From Dermanyssus gallinae (Eukaryota; Arthropoda; Arachnida; Mesostigmata; Dermanyssidae): 64,000 nucleotides of DNA. Below the pieces are notes generated by a model. It saw only the letters and a list, made by a program, of their open reading frames with translations. It was not told where the DNA came from and searched no databases. The stretch lies in the NCBI GenBank assembly GCA_003439945.1, contig QVRM01002098.1, positions 702,001-766,000 of the forward strand, in the 5' to 3' direction. The translations under genes were made by a program, and so were the position numbers. Shown here in pieces: positions 39,701 to 52,000 of the stretch (its first letter is position 1; each line of letters starts with the position of its first letter).

Positions 39701-40775
39701 AATGCCTGCCACGCTGACAACAACAACAACCGCACGGCCAGTCTTGGCACGCACGAGGACAAAAGCCTCCTCTTCTGCTGCGATGCCAACGGCACATCTG
39801 CCTCACAAGGAGCCGAACCCAGCTCCTCTTGGTGCGGCAGTTAGTATTGAGGCTGATTATGTTCCACCGCTTCGCAGCGATTTTGAACGATTGGGTAACG
39901 AGATTAGTTTACAAGGGACGCGCACTAGCGACTTGTCGACTCGCGAAGGCGCTACCGACGGCGAAGTGAGCCGACAACGTAGCGAAGCGGCCACTCCGTC
40001 TAAGAATGATCTAGCTATTGAACGCTCAAATGCTGCTCCAGCTACTCCTAAGGTAGAAAATACAACGCCATCAACCCGAACGGTGGTGGCGAAAACGACG
40101 ACAACAAGAGCAACAACAGTAGAGGCTGCAGCAGCAACAACTGTACAGATCGCAGCAGCTGCTGCAATAACAACACCGATAGAGGCCACAGCAGCAACAA
40201 CAACAATAGGGGCCGCAATAGCAACATCAACAGCAACAACAGCAAAGGTAACAACAACATCAACAGCAAAGGTAACAACAACATCAACAGCAGCAGCAAC
40301 AACAACAAAAACAGCAAAGGTAACAACAACATCAACAGCAGCACCAGCAGCACCAGCAGTAACGAGGTCGGCGTTTGCCCTGTCAGCAGGAGCAACGCCG
40401 AAGGCAGAGGCAACCACAGCTGCCATAACGTCAGCAACATCGTCGTCTGTCGTGCCGGTTAACTCGCCCACCGTAATAGCGGCTACGGCTTCTCCCACTA
40501 GCACTAGGCACAGTAGTAGTGGCTCTACTGGTGGTGGTCGAACACTCACGACACCAGCTACGTCGGATCCAAGACTGCATCCTGCCGAGACAGGCGGTGC
40601 CGTCAGAAGTCCGGCTGGTGGTGCCAAGGTCGTTCTACCTGTGCGACACACAGCAACCCACGTTGTGCGACCTATTAGGGTGCCCACAGTTAAGGGCACA
40701 CTCCTGAGTCCGATCACAGTACGACGACCGCCTGTTTCGACTATGTCACCTTCGAATAGCCGGAGCAAGAAGTAA
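26011..40775 (+). CDS. BDP1: BDP1 (TFIIIB B'' subunit), Pol III initiation factor; frame breaks present
   Basis: BDP1 joins TBP and BRF in TFIIIB to recruit RNA polymerase III. Exons proposed: 26011-26296, 30326-30608 (uncertain), 30792-30988, 31550-32141, 32514-32595, 32951-33101, 33369-33643, 34070-34709, 35122-35674, 36782-36883, 37036-37287 and 37645-40775, about 2180 residues. The start reads RRTRLLIKPKV, as in animal BDP1. Family blocks follow: SKLTMLDLIYYNPPGAPM, GSIQIDEASLVI, and a SANT domain (CGTDFTLMTQFFPTR, LKNKFKREER) ending in a DKAI block. The rest is acidic and Lys-rich, then modular and Thr/Ala-rich. The frame changes within exons at about 30453, 30569, 33079, 34652, 35180-35290 and 35540-35570, usually explained by one surplus base in a short homopolymer. 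Flanking splice phases agree only if these shifts are accepted. For exon 2 an alternative is a donor at 30387, which keeps phase but uses a weak GTCGTG site. The identity is sure; an assembly error or genuine lesions cannot be told apart here. Confidence 0.9.
26786..26844. repeat. (TA)n microsatellite
   Basis: TA run with one TTA interruption in BDP1 intron 1. Confidence 0.95.
28321..28387. repeat. Perfect inverted repeat, 29-bp arms and 9-base loop
   Basis: Bases 28321-28349 are exactly reverse-complementary to 28359-28387. The left arm is the reverse transcriptase codons for QGYNNEATNY, so the right arm is an inverted copy of coding sequence and not an original feature of the element. Confidence 0.95.
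28861..28894. repeat. Perfect 34-bp palindrome
   Basis: The stretch tataaagccggactttata continues into its own reverse complement, so the whole 34 bases are self-complementary with no loop. It lies just after the FADD box of the LINE. Confidence 0.95.
29305..29340. repeat. (TA)n microsatellite
   Basis: TA run directly after the recognisable part of the intronic LINE. Confidence 0.9.
29341..30300. other. BDP1 intron 1, distal part
   Basis: No gene was recognised. The block near 30222-30265 (cctacgggcttggattaccg, then a CAATAAA) resembles a block near 50331-50372, suggesting the 3' end of an unidentified repeat. Confidence 0.35.
33861..33912. repeat. (TA)n microsatellite
   Basis: TA run with one TTAA interruption in the BDP1 intron between 33643 and 34070. 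Confidence 0.95.
35851..35917. repeat. (TA)n microsatellite
   Basis: About 60 bases of TA repeat passing into TACATATATA in the BDP1 intron between 35674 and 36782. Confidence 0.95.
36170..36234. repeat. (TA)n array followed by (GA)n
   Basis: TA repeat with one AATA interruption running into seven GA units, in the same BDP1 intron. Confidence 0.95.
36676..36717. repeat. (TA)n microsatellite
   Basis: A third TA array in the BDP1 intron 35675-36781, about 65 bases before the acceptor. Confidence 0.95.
38055..38576 (+). repeat. Coding tandem duplication, 261-bp module A in the BDP1 last exon
   Basis: Two consecutive 87-codon modules share the landmarks TQQDAHLS, PTGHC, VLPQISERVPHV, ALTNSSIQ, TRQAEP and PCP. 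Copies are 38055-38315 and 38316-38576, in frame, with scattered substitutions. The duplication is internal to the BDP1 C-terminal region. Confidence 0.9.
38583..39122 (+). repeat. Coding tandem duplication, 270-bp module B in the BDP1 last exon
   Basis: Two 90-codon modules, 38583-38852 and 38853-39122, share VSEDR, RLSRLRRGP, RLADTAS and a region rich in Thr and Asn. The basic RLSRLRRGP core resembles the KVAFRSRARKG segment encoded at 37258-37285, so the motif recurs at least three times. Confidence 0.9.
39197..40370 (+). repeat. ACA/GCA low-complexity coding region in the BDP1 last exon
   Basis: Runs of CAACAACA and CAGCA encode mostly Thr and Ala, for example TTTTTTKTITQTP and the repeated KVTTTSTA block near 40244-40340. 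The antisense strand appears open for long stretches because of this composition. Confidence 0.9.
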
Positions 40776-42470
40776 CGCTAGCCAAGCTGCTCCTTACTGT
40801 TGTCGTCGTCGTCGTTTCTGCTTACCACCTTTCTCGCTCTCGAGCGATATATATATATATATATATATATATATTACTATTTGCCATGTGGCATAGCTTT
40901 GCTTTAACACAGAGTATTGATATAGTTCCGTTCAAGTTAGTGGACAGTGTGTTTAGTAGCAATATGGTGTCTGCAATCGCTGAACTGTCTGGCGTAGTAT
41001 GAAAGAATACACATGTACGTCAGAATGCAGCGGGAATCTTTAGCTTAAGCGTCAATGGGGTGTCGCACCTTATTACCGCGATTATAAGGTGCTTAATAAG
41101 AGTAAGATACACTACATTGAGTGTTTTAGTCGTTTAGTCGCTCAACTAAACGCACGTGTAAATATTTGTTTGAAATAGAGTATGTTGTTATGCTCCACCC
41201 GTATAGAGACTAAGACTTAAGCCTTAAGTAAATGGAACTGCACGGATAGCCGCAGCAGCAACAGCAGCAGCAGCAGTTATCTGTGGGCAATTTGCAGAGC
41301 ACCTACGCCTATAGGTCAACACTTTGCTGTGCCGAAAAAAACAGCTTCATGGAAAAAGATCGTCTTCGTGATGGAAAGGTCGTTGGGGCGATGGTCCGGC
41401 ATATGACTGCAAATCGTTCCACAGCTCTTAGTTTAATATAACCGATTGATCCGGGACCAACCAAATCTGATCGTTCAATCGATCGAAGCCTTCATGCTCT
41501 TCTTCTGCTGGGATAACCGGACGGCGGTGGGTGCTGAACTCGATTTTCGGCCAACCTCATTACGGAGGCGACTGCTACCGCCACCACCGCCACCGCCGCT
41601 TAACAGATTATTTGTATACGGCCGTCAGCCGCTTGGTTAGCGTGTCTGTATGTTGTCGGTAAAAGTCATCGCTCGATACGACGCTAAGTTTGTTTGCCTG
41701 CTATCAGGCTTTATTCTTCTGCTGCCCGTTTGTGAGCTGAGGTTTTGCATTGCAATTAGCTCATTTCTCTCCCTATTGCTGCTTGCAGACACATGACGAC
41801 GAACATAACGCCAAAACAAAATACGGCGATCGAAACATTCTGCAGTAGATCTTGCTCTCGAAGAAGATGTGGCAGTGCTAATACTACAACCTGTAATTCT
41901 ACTACTGCCGTTGTTGTTGTTGCTGCTGCTGCTGCGGCTGCAGCTATTGTCACTGCGATCCACATTGTTGTATATACATGATAGACTAATGTGTACACTT
42001 GTTGTTTTTGCGTCTGTGAATTACTTTTGAATACATGTTGTTTACGCTATACAGAGGCATCGACATTCCTCATCGACGAGCTACGCTGTTAGATTGTTGT
42101 GGACTGTTGCAATACAAGGAGTGTCTGATTTACGCACGTGGCGGCCAGCCGGTGGTAAAAAGTTATGCCAGGAGCACTTGGCAATCGCTGTTTCCAGATA
42201 CACTCCGTCGATCCCGTTTATTTACACACCCGTATATGGCATAATATAAAGGCATCTTTAGTGTCACAGAACAACGGTTTCAAATATGATTAAGCCTTTA
42301 AGCCTTGCTTGCGGGGTTGTTTAGGAATGAGAAGAAGAAGAACACGGCGATGCTTTAACTGCCCAATGTGTCGTGCAAACAGAACGAAACGAAATTGAAT
42401 TTAGCACACAGCAGTACAGTTGTAAGCGCGAGCAGCATAGGTATGTACGTGCATTGGACATACCTACAGC
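40776..42470. other. BDP1 3' flank, no gene seen
   Basis: The DNA holds CAG runs near 41250-41275, CCACCG near 41580-41597 and GTTGCTGCTG near 41910-41942, with only short composition-driven frames. A (TA)n run lies at about 40848-40874. No clear AATAAA was found close to the BDP1 stop. Confidence 0.5.
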
Positions 42471-42471
42471 G

Positions 42472-42474
<3 letters not shown>

Positions 42475-42523
<49 letters not shown>
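42475..42523. repeat. (TA)n microsatellite
   Basis: Uninterrupted TA run in the intergenic region downstream of BDP1. Confidence 0.95.
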
Positions 42524-42525
<2 letters not shown>

Positions 42526-43006
42526 TATTTATTTCACTCATATTGAGTATATATATATATGGATACGTTCAGATGCTATTCTGTTACATATATATGTACA
42601 TGCGTTTTTATTAAGCAGGTGTGATATTAACCCATCTGCGACCAGTTACATTTTGCAGGCCGACTTCTCTACATTAAGATACGTATTGAGTCTTACTTTG
42701 TATACTAGCAACATTGACAACAGCATTCTCCGTATCTGGCCACAGTGTTGACCTGAACCGGACCGATAGTTTAGGCCGCACGAACGCACACATAACCGGC
42801 AGTATACAAACCGCCCGCCAAAACGAATGTAATCCATGTGTTTGATGAGTGAAATAAAGAATAGTAGAAACACCTCCTGGTACAAACGCCCTGGTGATAA
42901 ACTTACAACTTATGCTTGTTGACTTCATTTACTTATTGGCGTACCGTATTGCATAGCTCTTAAATGCATTTCCTCACTAATGTCTACCATTTACTGGCAG
43001 GTTTGA

Positions 43007-43045
<39 letters not shown>

Positions 43046-46000
43046 GTAGATTATATATTTATTATTCTATTTTAGGGTTACAGAAAAATTGGTTAGATTA
43101 GACATTAGTAAAAAACGTAAACAGAATATCAAAAAGCCCAATAAGGTTAGTATTTATGTAGATATCCCAGTATTTATTTTAAAAATCATAATACCAAGAA
43201 GCTCTTATCTGTGAAATCGAAAGCTTCTGCACCCAACTTAAGGCATATGCGCACATGCCAACAGTTTAAGCTCGTTGATATTAGAGGCTTATGGGATATT
43301 AGAGGTGTCGCTGACTAGTAACCTTAAATTTACTACCAAGAAAAGTGAAAACGCAAAAGCATCCAATGTCGAGGAAACGCGCTTACGCAGCAGACACATA
43401 CTGTTATAGAATAAAGTTAATCTAATTATATTTATCTGACATAGCACTCTTAAATCACCAGCTAAAAATAACCTATAATATTTTTAATTAGAAAGCGTCT
43501 TTAGTTTGTTTCATTAACTGAATGAACAAATAAACTCCTAGGCACTGAGGCATTCCTCTAAACTTAATCAAAAAGTGGGGTGTGAGAGGTGGTGAAAGTA
43601 GAAGCAAGTTCATTAGAAGCTTGTTTTTTAAAGTGCATATACTGTAGCGCCAAAACGGACGCTGACCATAAGTCACTCTTGCACATATCTAAACTAGTTT
43701 GCGATAATATTTTGGTTTCATGTTTTAAGCAGTTTGGCATCATGCCAATACGTGGGCCAAACAACTCGATTACCAAATAGTCCTGTAAACTTTGCTTCAA
43801 TTATTTGTTTTGTGATCAAATGAAGAAAACAGCTACATGCGAAGCTTAAAATAGGCGGACATATGATGGTTATGATTAGTCTTGTAGTACGCTAAGCGAC
43901 GACCGTTGAGTCATAACAGCGCAAGTACCGCTACCTCTATGTGCTGCATCTGGATGAAACACTACGACCTCGAACGTGCTAGCATTAAGGCAAAGTTCGT
44001 TCGTATTGTGAACATATGGGTGGTGAGTCAACTAGACGCAATTAGACATCTTAGCTTGAAGTCGTGAATCTAGACGAATAGTAACGAATACAGATAATTT
44101 TTGAAATACGTGCGTAATGCTGCCCGATCGTTTTGACCAAATTCTACTTTAAAAAAGTCACATTATTGTTCACCAAAATACCGAACGCCGGATAACATTC
44201 CCTTATATGTGTAAGCCCAGAGATATCTGCGGGCAGCATAGAAAATTGCAGCGAACCTATGTGACCTCCCTGAGGGAAACCAGTTGCCTATACGAGTAGG
44301 CAACTGGTTTTGAAACTGCCTGACTGAAACACAACGAAGCCTATGACCGTATTTATATTACGGCTGTGTCAAGCGTCGCGTTACGATCAAGAAATATTGA
44401 GTGTAATAGCAGTTTCTTTCAAGGGGAGTTTCTTTTAGTAATTACGCAGATAGGAGAAGTTCAATGGGTTTACTTTTTCTTTCGGAATGCCCTATAGTAA
44501 AGCTCAACCAAATCTCAAACCTTTATTCTCCTGCAGGCACTTAAGTGATGGTAAATCAGAGTTTTGCCCAGAGTAGAAAAGGCAAGCCCTGCTTCTCCCG
44601 TATGCTCATTCCATATATATACATTCCATACGCGACCATATGATTTGCCGTCCTTGAGGTCTGTTGTAATGAAATCTATCTATTTTGCTTCGAAACGGGC
44701 GCGCCCATGATTAGTGGGCTCCACTTACGTTCTAGAGTCGAGAATCGTGGTAAGACTTCCCCATAACAATGGTATGGCTAGAGGCAAATCTGGCGGCTGC
44801 CAGCTACGTAGTTATAACGCGGTTAGGATAGGAAGGTACGCCTCAGTCAAAGTACTCAGCGAATTCAAGGGACCTGTATACGGTTTATCTACACTAATAA
44901 TAAACAAGCAACTAGTATAGACATTGCTAGGTTTCTACTGAAAGAGTACTTCGAGCTCCGTTTGTGAAAGAGAAATCCGTTTGTGAAATTATATTTTTAA
45001 GAGCGTGGTTTGCCTTCGATTGATATAATTCTAAGCAAACTTCAGGCAGTGCTCCGGGCCGGAAAGAGAGACTTGCAACATCACCCAGCGCTATCAAAAG
45101 CAAGGGACAACCTGACAAATATCCAGTCTTAACACTATAGGCTTGCAAAAGATCGTCTTTGTGACAAAAGCGAAGCATGCGACTCCTTCAGAGAAGGATT
45201 TACAATTTTCCTGTGCTAGTTTTTCCGAGTTCGAGAAAAACAAACATGTCAGTGCATTTTTTCTCAGCTCTCACCAAGTCGGTATCGCAAGGTCCAACAC
45301 ACAACTTAGGCCATGGATTGATCAAGGAAGTGCCTAACCAAAAGAGGCCAGTGATCTCTGCGCCCGAGGCAAGGTGCCACTTATTTTCCTTTCCCTTTCC
45401 CTGCACCCGGCCTCTCGCACCACGTGCTTTCCCTCCTCCTGTTCGACGAAAACCTCGCCGCCGTCACCCGCACGTGTAACACGCGCTGGCCCTCAAGGAA
45501 GGCAAATCTTCAAGGTCAAACAATGCTTCTCTTTCTGCTGCAAAAATACATTGTTCGGATTATTAGGAAATCATTGCAAGAGTTGCCCCAAGCATATTCC
45601 GAAGCGTACATCCCTCTACAGGGTTTACTCTTTGTCAACAAATAAGTTTCCACTAACTTTACAGCATTCTTTTCGCGCTATAGATGGCCCTGCAGCTAGT
45701 GGTGCAGCCAAGAGCGAAGCCCTTTTTATAGCCCGCAAGAAGTGCCCACCCGTCCTTATATATTAAAAAAATACTTTGCGGGCTGAACCTCAGCCAAGAT
45801 TTAACGTCCACGGGACTGCTTTCCGCAATGCTTCATAGACGGACCCCATAAATACAAATGTGCAGCGGTGGAGCTTGAACCTGCGCACCTATGTGTCTTC
45901 TCCGGTGGCGAGGCGTAGGCGGAATTCACCAAGCCACCGGGCTCGACACCCGTCCATATATATTAGAGGGGAGAAAAGTCCAGCTAGTTAATACAATACT

Positions 46001-47380
46001 TTCCTTCGAGATTAACATTCCGCCCCTTAGAAACGCAGAACGGCTCTCCAAGGTTCGTATCATCAGAAACTACCGTACGAGCGTACTCTAACGGCCCTCG
46101 CCCCTGCCATGTTTAGGATCAAAGAGATTAACGCGGAAGATAAATGTTAGTTCGAGGCCAGGGCTTAAACCTTAATGGCCAATGTAAAACAGTGGCTCGA
46201 CCGCTCGGAAGGCCAACCAGTGTTCCACGTGACGCAGGTCAGTATAGGCCACAGGGGCTTTAACTCATGTCTGCATTGAATGTCCCCAGCCAGATATGCA
46301 CCATGTCCAAGGGAAATTATTGATTTCACGATCCTAGTTTGGCTGGCCTGGGTCTTTCTAGATTCAGCCATCAAAAGCCATCCTAAATCTGTACGGATCT
46401 AGGCAACTCTTTTGCTATTAATAACACACCTCCCCCAGTTGTTCGTAGTAACTCCTAAGCGTTGCCTAACTGTAGTGAGGATAAGGAGAGGACACTGGTT
46501 GTTAATGTGTTGGAACCCGGCGCTACCGGGGGTCACATGTGCAGTTAAGTTTTTGCGCAGTGGTGCTCGTGTGTTCGTAGCACTCCATTTTCCAGTTAAT
46601 CAGATGTAAAAAAAATGACAGACAAGAAACCGACAGAGACCTCGCGGCTTTCCCAATCTGTCGACGCATATACTTTTGAGAGCAGCCTGTTTTTAAGAAT
46701 CAGCTACAACCAGTACTCCTTTCGGCAGCACGGCAGAGAAAGAGCTGAAATAAAAGCACGACAAAGAACGCAATGCCCTGGGCCCGTTTAACGCAGTAGT
46801 TCGATACGGACGATGTGGAAGGCCGCTCGTAAAGTTTAGATTTGCGTTAGTTCTACAGAAGGATGAAAGTAAAATGTCCGCAAGGGAGCCATCCATGCCC
46901 TTAGACGCGTTTTTGAATCGTTGTTTTGGCTCTTGCAAGTTTGCAGCCAGTTCGTTCAGAATATCGTCGACGTAACAGCATCGCTGAATCACTAGCTGTT
47001 GGCAGTCGGCTGTGGTAGACATTAATGCAAGCAAAATAACTAGCCCCTGAAACCGTATGTGGCCACACGCATGTGGCTAACAAATTTGACCTAAAAATCG
47101 CATACTGTGTGGCGACCGTTTTACTTTGGCTTGAAGTGCCCAAGCTAATAGGCTCGAACCCACTTCGAAAACAGAAGATGCTGCAATGTTGACTGTGAAA
47201 AAAAAGATGACGAATGGAGCAAAGCTATTTGCTACGTCAACGCCGCTGATGTCCGCGAGAGTAACTATGATAACGTGGCAGCGTATTTAATTTAAATTCA
47301 CAGTCAGTTTTGGAGAATATTCAATCTTCAGGCAATAAGCACGACGACTTCGAAGAAATGCCAAGTATTAACGAGCCTGG
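42524..47380. other. Gene-poor intergenic DNA
   Basis: No gene or element was identified with confidence. A (TA)n run lies at about 43010-43042. Open frames up to 130 codons (45374-45766) and 113 codons (minus strand, 47034-46693) have no recognisable motif. The 45840-45960 segment contains a B-box-like sequence on the minus strand, noted under rejected items. Confidence 0.4.
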
Positions 47381-47384
47381 GAGG

Positions 47385-47495
47385 GTAGGGAGGAATCCAA
47401 GTTTAGTGGGTTTGTGAACCCCACTCTAGCCACGCAGGCTACTAGTGACCCATGTGCATTCTGCATTCCCAAAACCTTTAAAAAAAATAAAGGCA
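47385..47495 (+). mobile_element. LINE 3' end fragment related to 57655-57785
   Basis: The order tagtgggtttgtga, cacgcaggctactagtgac, atgcatt-type bases and an A-rich end matches the segment near 57697-57781. The two are therefore copies of the same 3' untranslated region. Only the terminus is present here. Confidence 0.55.
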
Positions 47496-47759
47496 TAAGC
47501 ACGTAGGGCTGAAAACTGAAGACAGGCCGGCATGGAGCAAGAAGAAGGCAAGCGCATCTTCACCTTGCGGCCACATTTTGCTTAATTTCGAGAGAAAGAG
47601 CGGACAGACACGAGCGATAGCCTTTTTTCAAATATCCTTAATAGTTACAATTTTTAAAAAGGTGTAATTAAGAAAATTTTACGCTCAATGAGGAATTACT
47701 GAATTGAATTAAATTGGCCGTCCGGAAAATACGATTTCATAAAAAATTATATATATATA

Positions 47760-49049
47760 CAGGTAGTTCCACAAGTTTTTAAAATGAAAACCAAGAATTT
47801 TCTAAATCTTGTTTTTAATTTTTTCTTATTTGATATACTCCTCGAGAAGCTCAATACACTTTTCCCACCGAGATTTCAGAGCATTTATACCTCTTGAGTA
47901 AAATTCTGCGTCTTTAGACTGAAAATAGGCATTGACAGCAGTTGTAACCTCTTCATTGCTGGAAAAACGCTTTCCACCGAGACGATTCTTCAAATGTCTG
48001 AAGAGGAAATAATCAGAGGGGGCCAGGTCTGAATAATAGGAAGGTTGTTCAATAAGTTCGAACCTCAGTTGGGCCAGTTTTGCCGTTGCTTGCCGCGACT
48101 TGTGTGCGGGAGCATTGTCCTGGTGAAACAGGACAACCTTCTTCTGCAAAGCGGGCCGTTTCACGATGAGTTCTTGCTTCAGGCAGTCCAACAGTCTTGC
48201 ATAATATTCTCCCGTGATCGTTTTACCGCTCTGAAGCTAGTCGACCAGAATTATTCCACGTTGGTCCCAAAAAACCGTAGCCATCATCTTTCCGGCCGAT
48301 GCCGTTGTCCGCACCCTCTTCGGAGGTCCTTCACCAGGTGCACACGATTGGCGAGATGCTTCTTGGGTCTCGGAAGTGTAGTGATGGATCCAGCTTTCAT
48401 CGACGGTCACGAATCTGCGCCAAAAATCCGACGGATTTTTCGACATCCTGGCCAAATTTCGCTGTGAAGCGGAAACACGCGCGCCTGTTTGGCCTTGGTT
48501 GAGCAAATGCGGCACTCATTTTGCTCTGAGTTTTTTCATCTTCAAGTTCTCGTGCAGGATGAAATGCACACTACCCAAACTGATCCCCAAGGCCTCCGAT
48601 ATCTCCTTAATGTTCACTCGCTTATCTGCGGCAACGATTTTCCGCACTTTTTCCACGTTTTCCTCATCAGTTGCCGTTTTTGGGCGTCCTGAACGTAGTT
48701 CATCCTCGGTGCTCCTGCGACCTCTTTTTAACTCATTAATCCAGTTGGAAACAGTGGCAAAATATGGCGCAGAGTCACCGTACACCTCGTCTAACTCAGT
48801 TTTCACTTGGGTCGCATTCCAACTTTTGAAATAAAAACGCTTGATAACCACTCGAAACTCTTTTTTCTCAATTTTTCAAAATCACGCCGATACGTTGCAC
48901 GGGAAAAGCGATCAAACGAAATCGCAACGGCCAATCACCATAATATTTTGACTGCTAGCATTCGAAAAGTTGCCGTTTCCAATAGCGGTGAAAGCGCGAA
49001 AAAATTCGAATTCTGAAAAGCTCATTTTAAGAACTTGTAGAACTACCTG
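47760..49049. mobile_element. Nearly full-length mariner element
   Basis: The 1290-bp element has about 28-bp terminal inverted repeats, caggtagttccacaag at the left and cttgtagaactacctg at the right, differing at only a few positions. TATA flanks both ends, in keeping with TA target duplication. It encodes a minus-strand transposase in one frame with two stops. Its termini differ from those of the two other mariners in the window, so it is a different family. Confidence 0.92.
47826..48851 (-). pseudogene. Mariner transposase with two in-frame stops
   Basis: This is the DD34D cut-and-paste transposase of the 47760-49049 element. The N-terminal DNA-binding region has a first helix-turn-helix (VIKRFYFKSWNATQVKTEL), the GRP linker (ELRSGRPKTA), and a second helix-turn-helix (ISEALGISLGSVHFIL). 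The catalytic part has VTVDESWIHHY, LFHQDNAPAHKS and SDLAPSDYFLF, with 34 residues between the second and third Asp. All pieces share one frame. It is interrupted by a TGA just after KLRAK (48518-48516), before VPHLL, and by a TAG after IILVD (48239-48237). No frameshift was seen, so inactivation looks recent. The 5' end may extend slightly beyond 48851. Confidence 0.9.
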
Positions 49050-52000
49050 TATATAAGTATTTGCGCACCGACTTTATGAAGTTGTGTAAATGCGGGAAAT
49101 GAGTCATGGTATTATTTATGGAAAGCAAACATGGAGGGGTCTGTGGCTACAAACGCTGATAGTCTACGCCAGACACCGGTGAAGGTCTAATTGTGCTTCA
49201 TCGTCGAGGTCGCCCTCTCGAAGACGCTAGAGCTAGAACAGCCCAGTAAATGTGGCTGCAAGAAAATGTTATGGCTAGTCAACCCGACTCATTGTTTGGT
49301 GTTCGGTGGGATGTTGGTAGCAAATAATTGTCTCAATACCGCGCACGGTCTCTACACCCGAAAATCTCTTGACTTCTGGGCCAGAAAGAGACTGCACGTT
49401 ATCATTTATTTTCTCCTCTTCTAGCTGGTAAGCGAGCAAGCGCGACGCCTTGATCAGGCTAAACACAGAAGTTTGTGATGTTAACGCAATAAGTTTAGAA
49501 TAAGTCGATCATCCGGAGAAAAGGTTGTTTGGGTTAGATGAGTATCGCATGCGGCTAGGGATCAACCGGCAAGTAGCCCTGCTAAGCTTTTCCTATAAAA
49601 GTATTTTACCAGCAAACGGAACTTTTTAAATTCTAGCCTATTGCCACTTCCTGGCAGTGGTATGGGGAGTTGCGGAGGGGGGCGGGGTATTTGACATAGG
49701 CAATCGATTTTTACATAAGACATTCCGTAACTTAGTAAGACCCGTGAGAGGTCAAAGTCGGTTTTGCTAAATTCCCGGACTAGAACGAACAAATTTTACG
49801 GGAAAAGATTGCGTTATCAGTTTGATGTAGCGGGGCAAGATTGCATTGACAGTTTGGTGGAGAGGGAAAAAATTGCGTGGGATCTGCCCGAACAAAAAGG
49901 CAATTGACAAACGACTATACTACAGGACGAAACATGAGCAACAGGCTACGCTCATCCAGGAACCCTGTGGATGGTAAGCAAGAATCGACAATCGACTCTA
50001 CCGAGCTATAATACTGATAGAACATGAACAAACAATTCACGTGCGTCGCTGAAAAGCAATAGACTAGCTGGATGGAGCGTATAACAAAGACGTTGAGCGC
50101 GTCAAAGGCTTTCACAGTAACACTACGCATACTATCTCGCGAATGGCGTCCGGAGAACGCCCCATGCGGGATCGGTGCGAATACGTAGCGCAGGTTCAAT
50201 ATAGAGATGGTGGACAGAAAATTCCAAAAGTTTGTCCCAAAATTACGCATATCAATAGAGTACACTTACAGCCGAGTACAGCGTGGCAGCAAGAGCGCTA
50301 AAACATATCCATGGTTTAGACCATCCTCCGTCCCCTACGGGCTTAAAACTGACCGTGAGATATATCTTCAATGCACAGAGGGCCGCACATGTTGAGGTAT
50401 CTAGGGTTCCCCAACCTGTCCTTGTGGCAGCAGCGTGGCCGCTGACTCTAAGCGATATGGTTTATCATCCATTCGCAACGAATAGCAAGGCAATAAAAAG
50501 TCAATAAAAATAAATCGCATCTGGACACTCCGATTGCTGCACCGATGAATATACGAGGCTGACCGAACCGACTATCGTAATGCCCACTCAAATTGTACAA
50601 ATGAGACTGCCAATATTGATTTTTCAACAAAATGTTTCAGCCTCAATGATGTGAAGCACGTCTTTGTTTCTTTTTTTTAACTATCTAGTTGCGTTTTATT
50701 TAATGGTTGTATCTATATATAGGTTAGCTAGTTTTACAGAATACACACCATCTGCCATGCTTTTATTGCAGTGGTCCCAGTTAGGAGAGTAACCATGCCC
50801 TGATACTCTCACAGGCGTATTCTCGATCAAGACCATTAGGAAGCGTTACTTATTACGCTCACATTGGACTTTGTTAGCCCGAAATGTCTGACGAGCAGTG
50901 CAATTCTAGCCCACGTAACCGACAATGGTTAGAGAGCAGTCAGCAACTGAAACGAGCACACCACGTCTACACTACATTCATCAGTTCTCTGGCGAAACTG
51001 TAAAATTGTTTTATTTAATGACCTGCCAAGACGACGATCCTGTCCAAAAGCAGATTCCATCCCTCCTGACATATGGTTTCGCTCCATCCGCTCCTGAACT
51101 GAATATATGTAACAATATATGAACTGAATATGCAAAGACGGAATATTTTCCATGCGACTGGGGGTCTACTTTCATTTGTTTGTAAACATTTCGTTATGAC
51201 GACAAACTATCTTTATCAGCACTTACTAGGTAACCTAGGGTCTTCGACACCTTTATACTATGCGTCGTTTTGGGCTCAAGCCCTCAACCACTTATATAGC
51301 CTTAGGTCGATCTCCAATCTTCACCACGCTGTCCCGCTAACCGTCCCGTAACGCGATTCGTCTATATAACATAAAAAAAAAGGTTTTTTTAATATTTGGA
51401 AAAAAATATTTCGTGAAGCACCTTGTTGCCTCTTCCGTAACTTCCCGGACTCGGGGGTGGCGTCTAGATACGCTAGTTTATCATTTGGTCCTTTCCACAT
51501 TCCCCGCCACTTTCTAGCTGCGGAAACGGATCCGATCAACTACCTTATCTACGAGCACTATTCTTCTGTATTTGCTAAAAGATTTTTCCTAGACATTTGC
51601 AAAAACTTTATCGACTAAATGATTGCTGTCATTTGACCTGCGGGCTGTGAATGAGAAAAAGTTGTAGTAATATTTGACAGGCCAGGATTTGGCACTCCTA
51701 AGTGATAATGTATTTACGTGCATTTTACAGTTTTTGATCGTGTTGATCATAGTTTGCAACTTAGAAAAATTGAGAGTATACATAAATGTCCTTATTTATG
51801 GAATTGGTCCTCTCGCGTGAGGATGGATTGTGATCTCAGTCACTCATTCCCTATACCCTTCTGGGGGGGGGTATCTCAAAGTGGCTGTGCACATCTAGAA
51901 TCCACTCTAGCTCTAATTAACACACTACTAGACGTTTTTTTGTAAAAATCCTGTAATAAACAAATCTTGAAATCGCCGATAAAATCGCCGATAAATCGCC

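Noticed and set aside
39122..39754. 210-codon minus-strand frame
   Set aside because: Same cause: composition-driven shadow of the Thr/Ala-rich BDP1 segment.
39857..40768. 303-codon minus-strand frame opposite the BDP1 last exon
   Set aside because: It is an antisense reading of the ACA/GCA-rich coding region, consisting mostly of Val and Ala. The sense frame is spliced consistently to BDP1.
45845..45960. tRNA-derived SINE or tRNA gene on the minus strand
   Set aside because: A B-box-like ggttcaagctcc and an A-box-like tggcttggtga occur, but the spacing is about 55 bases and no cloverleaf forms. A repeat search would be needed.
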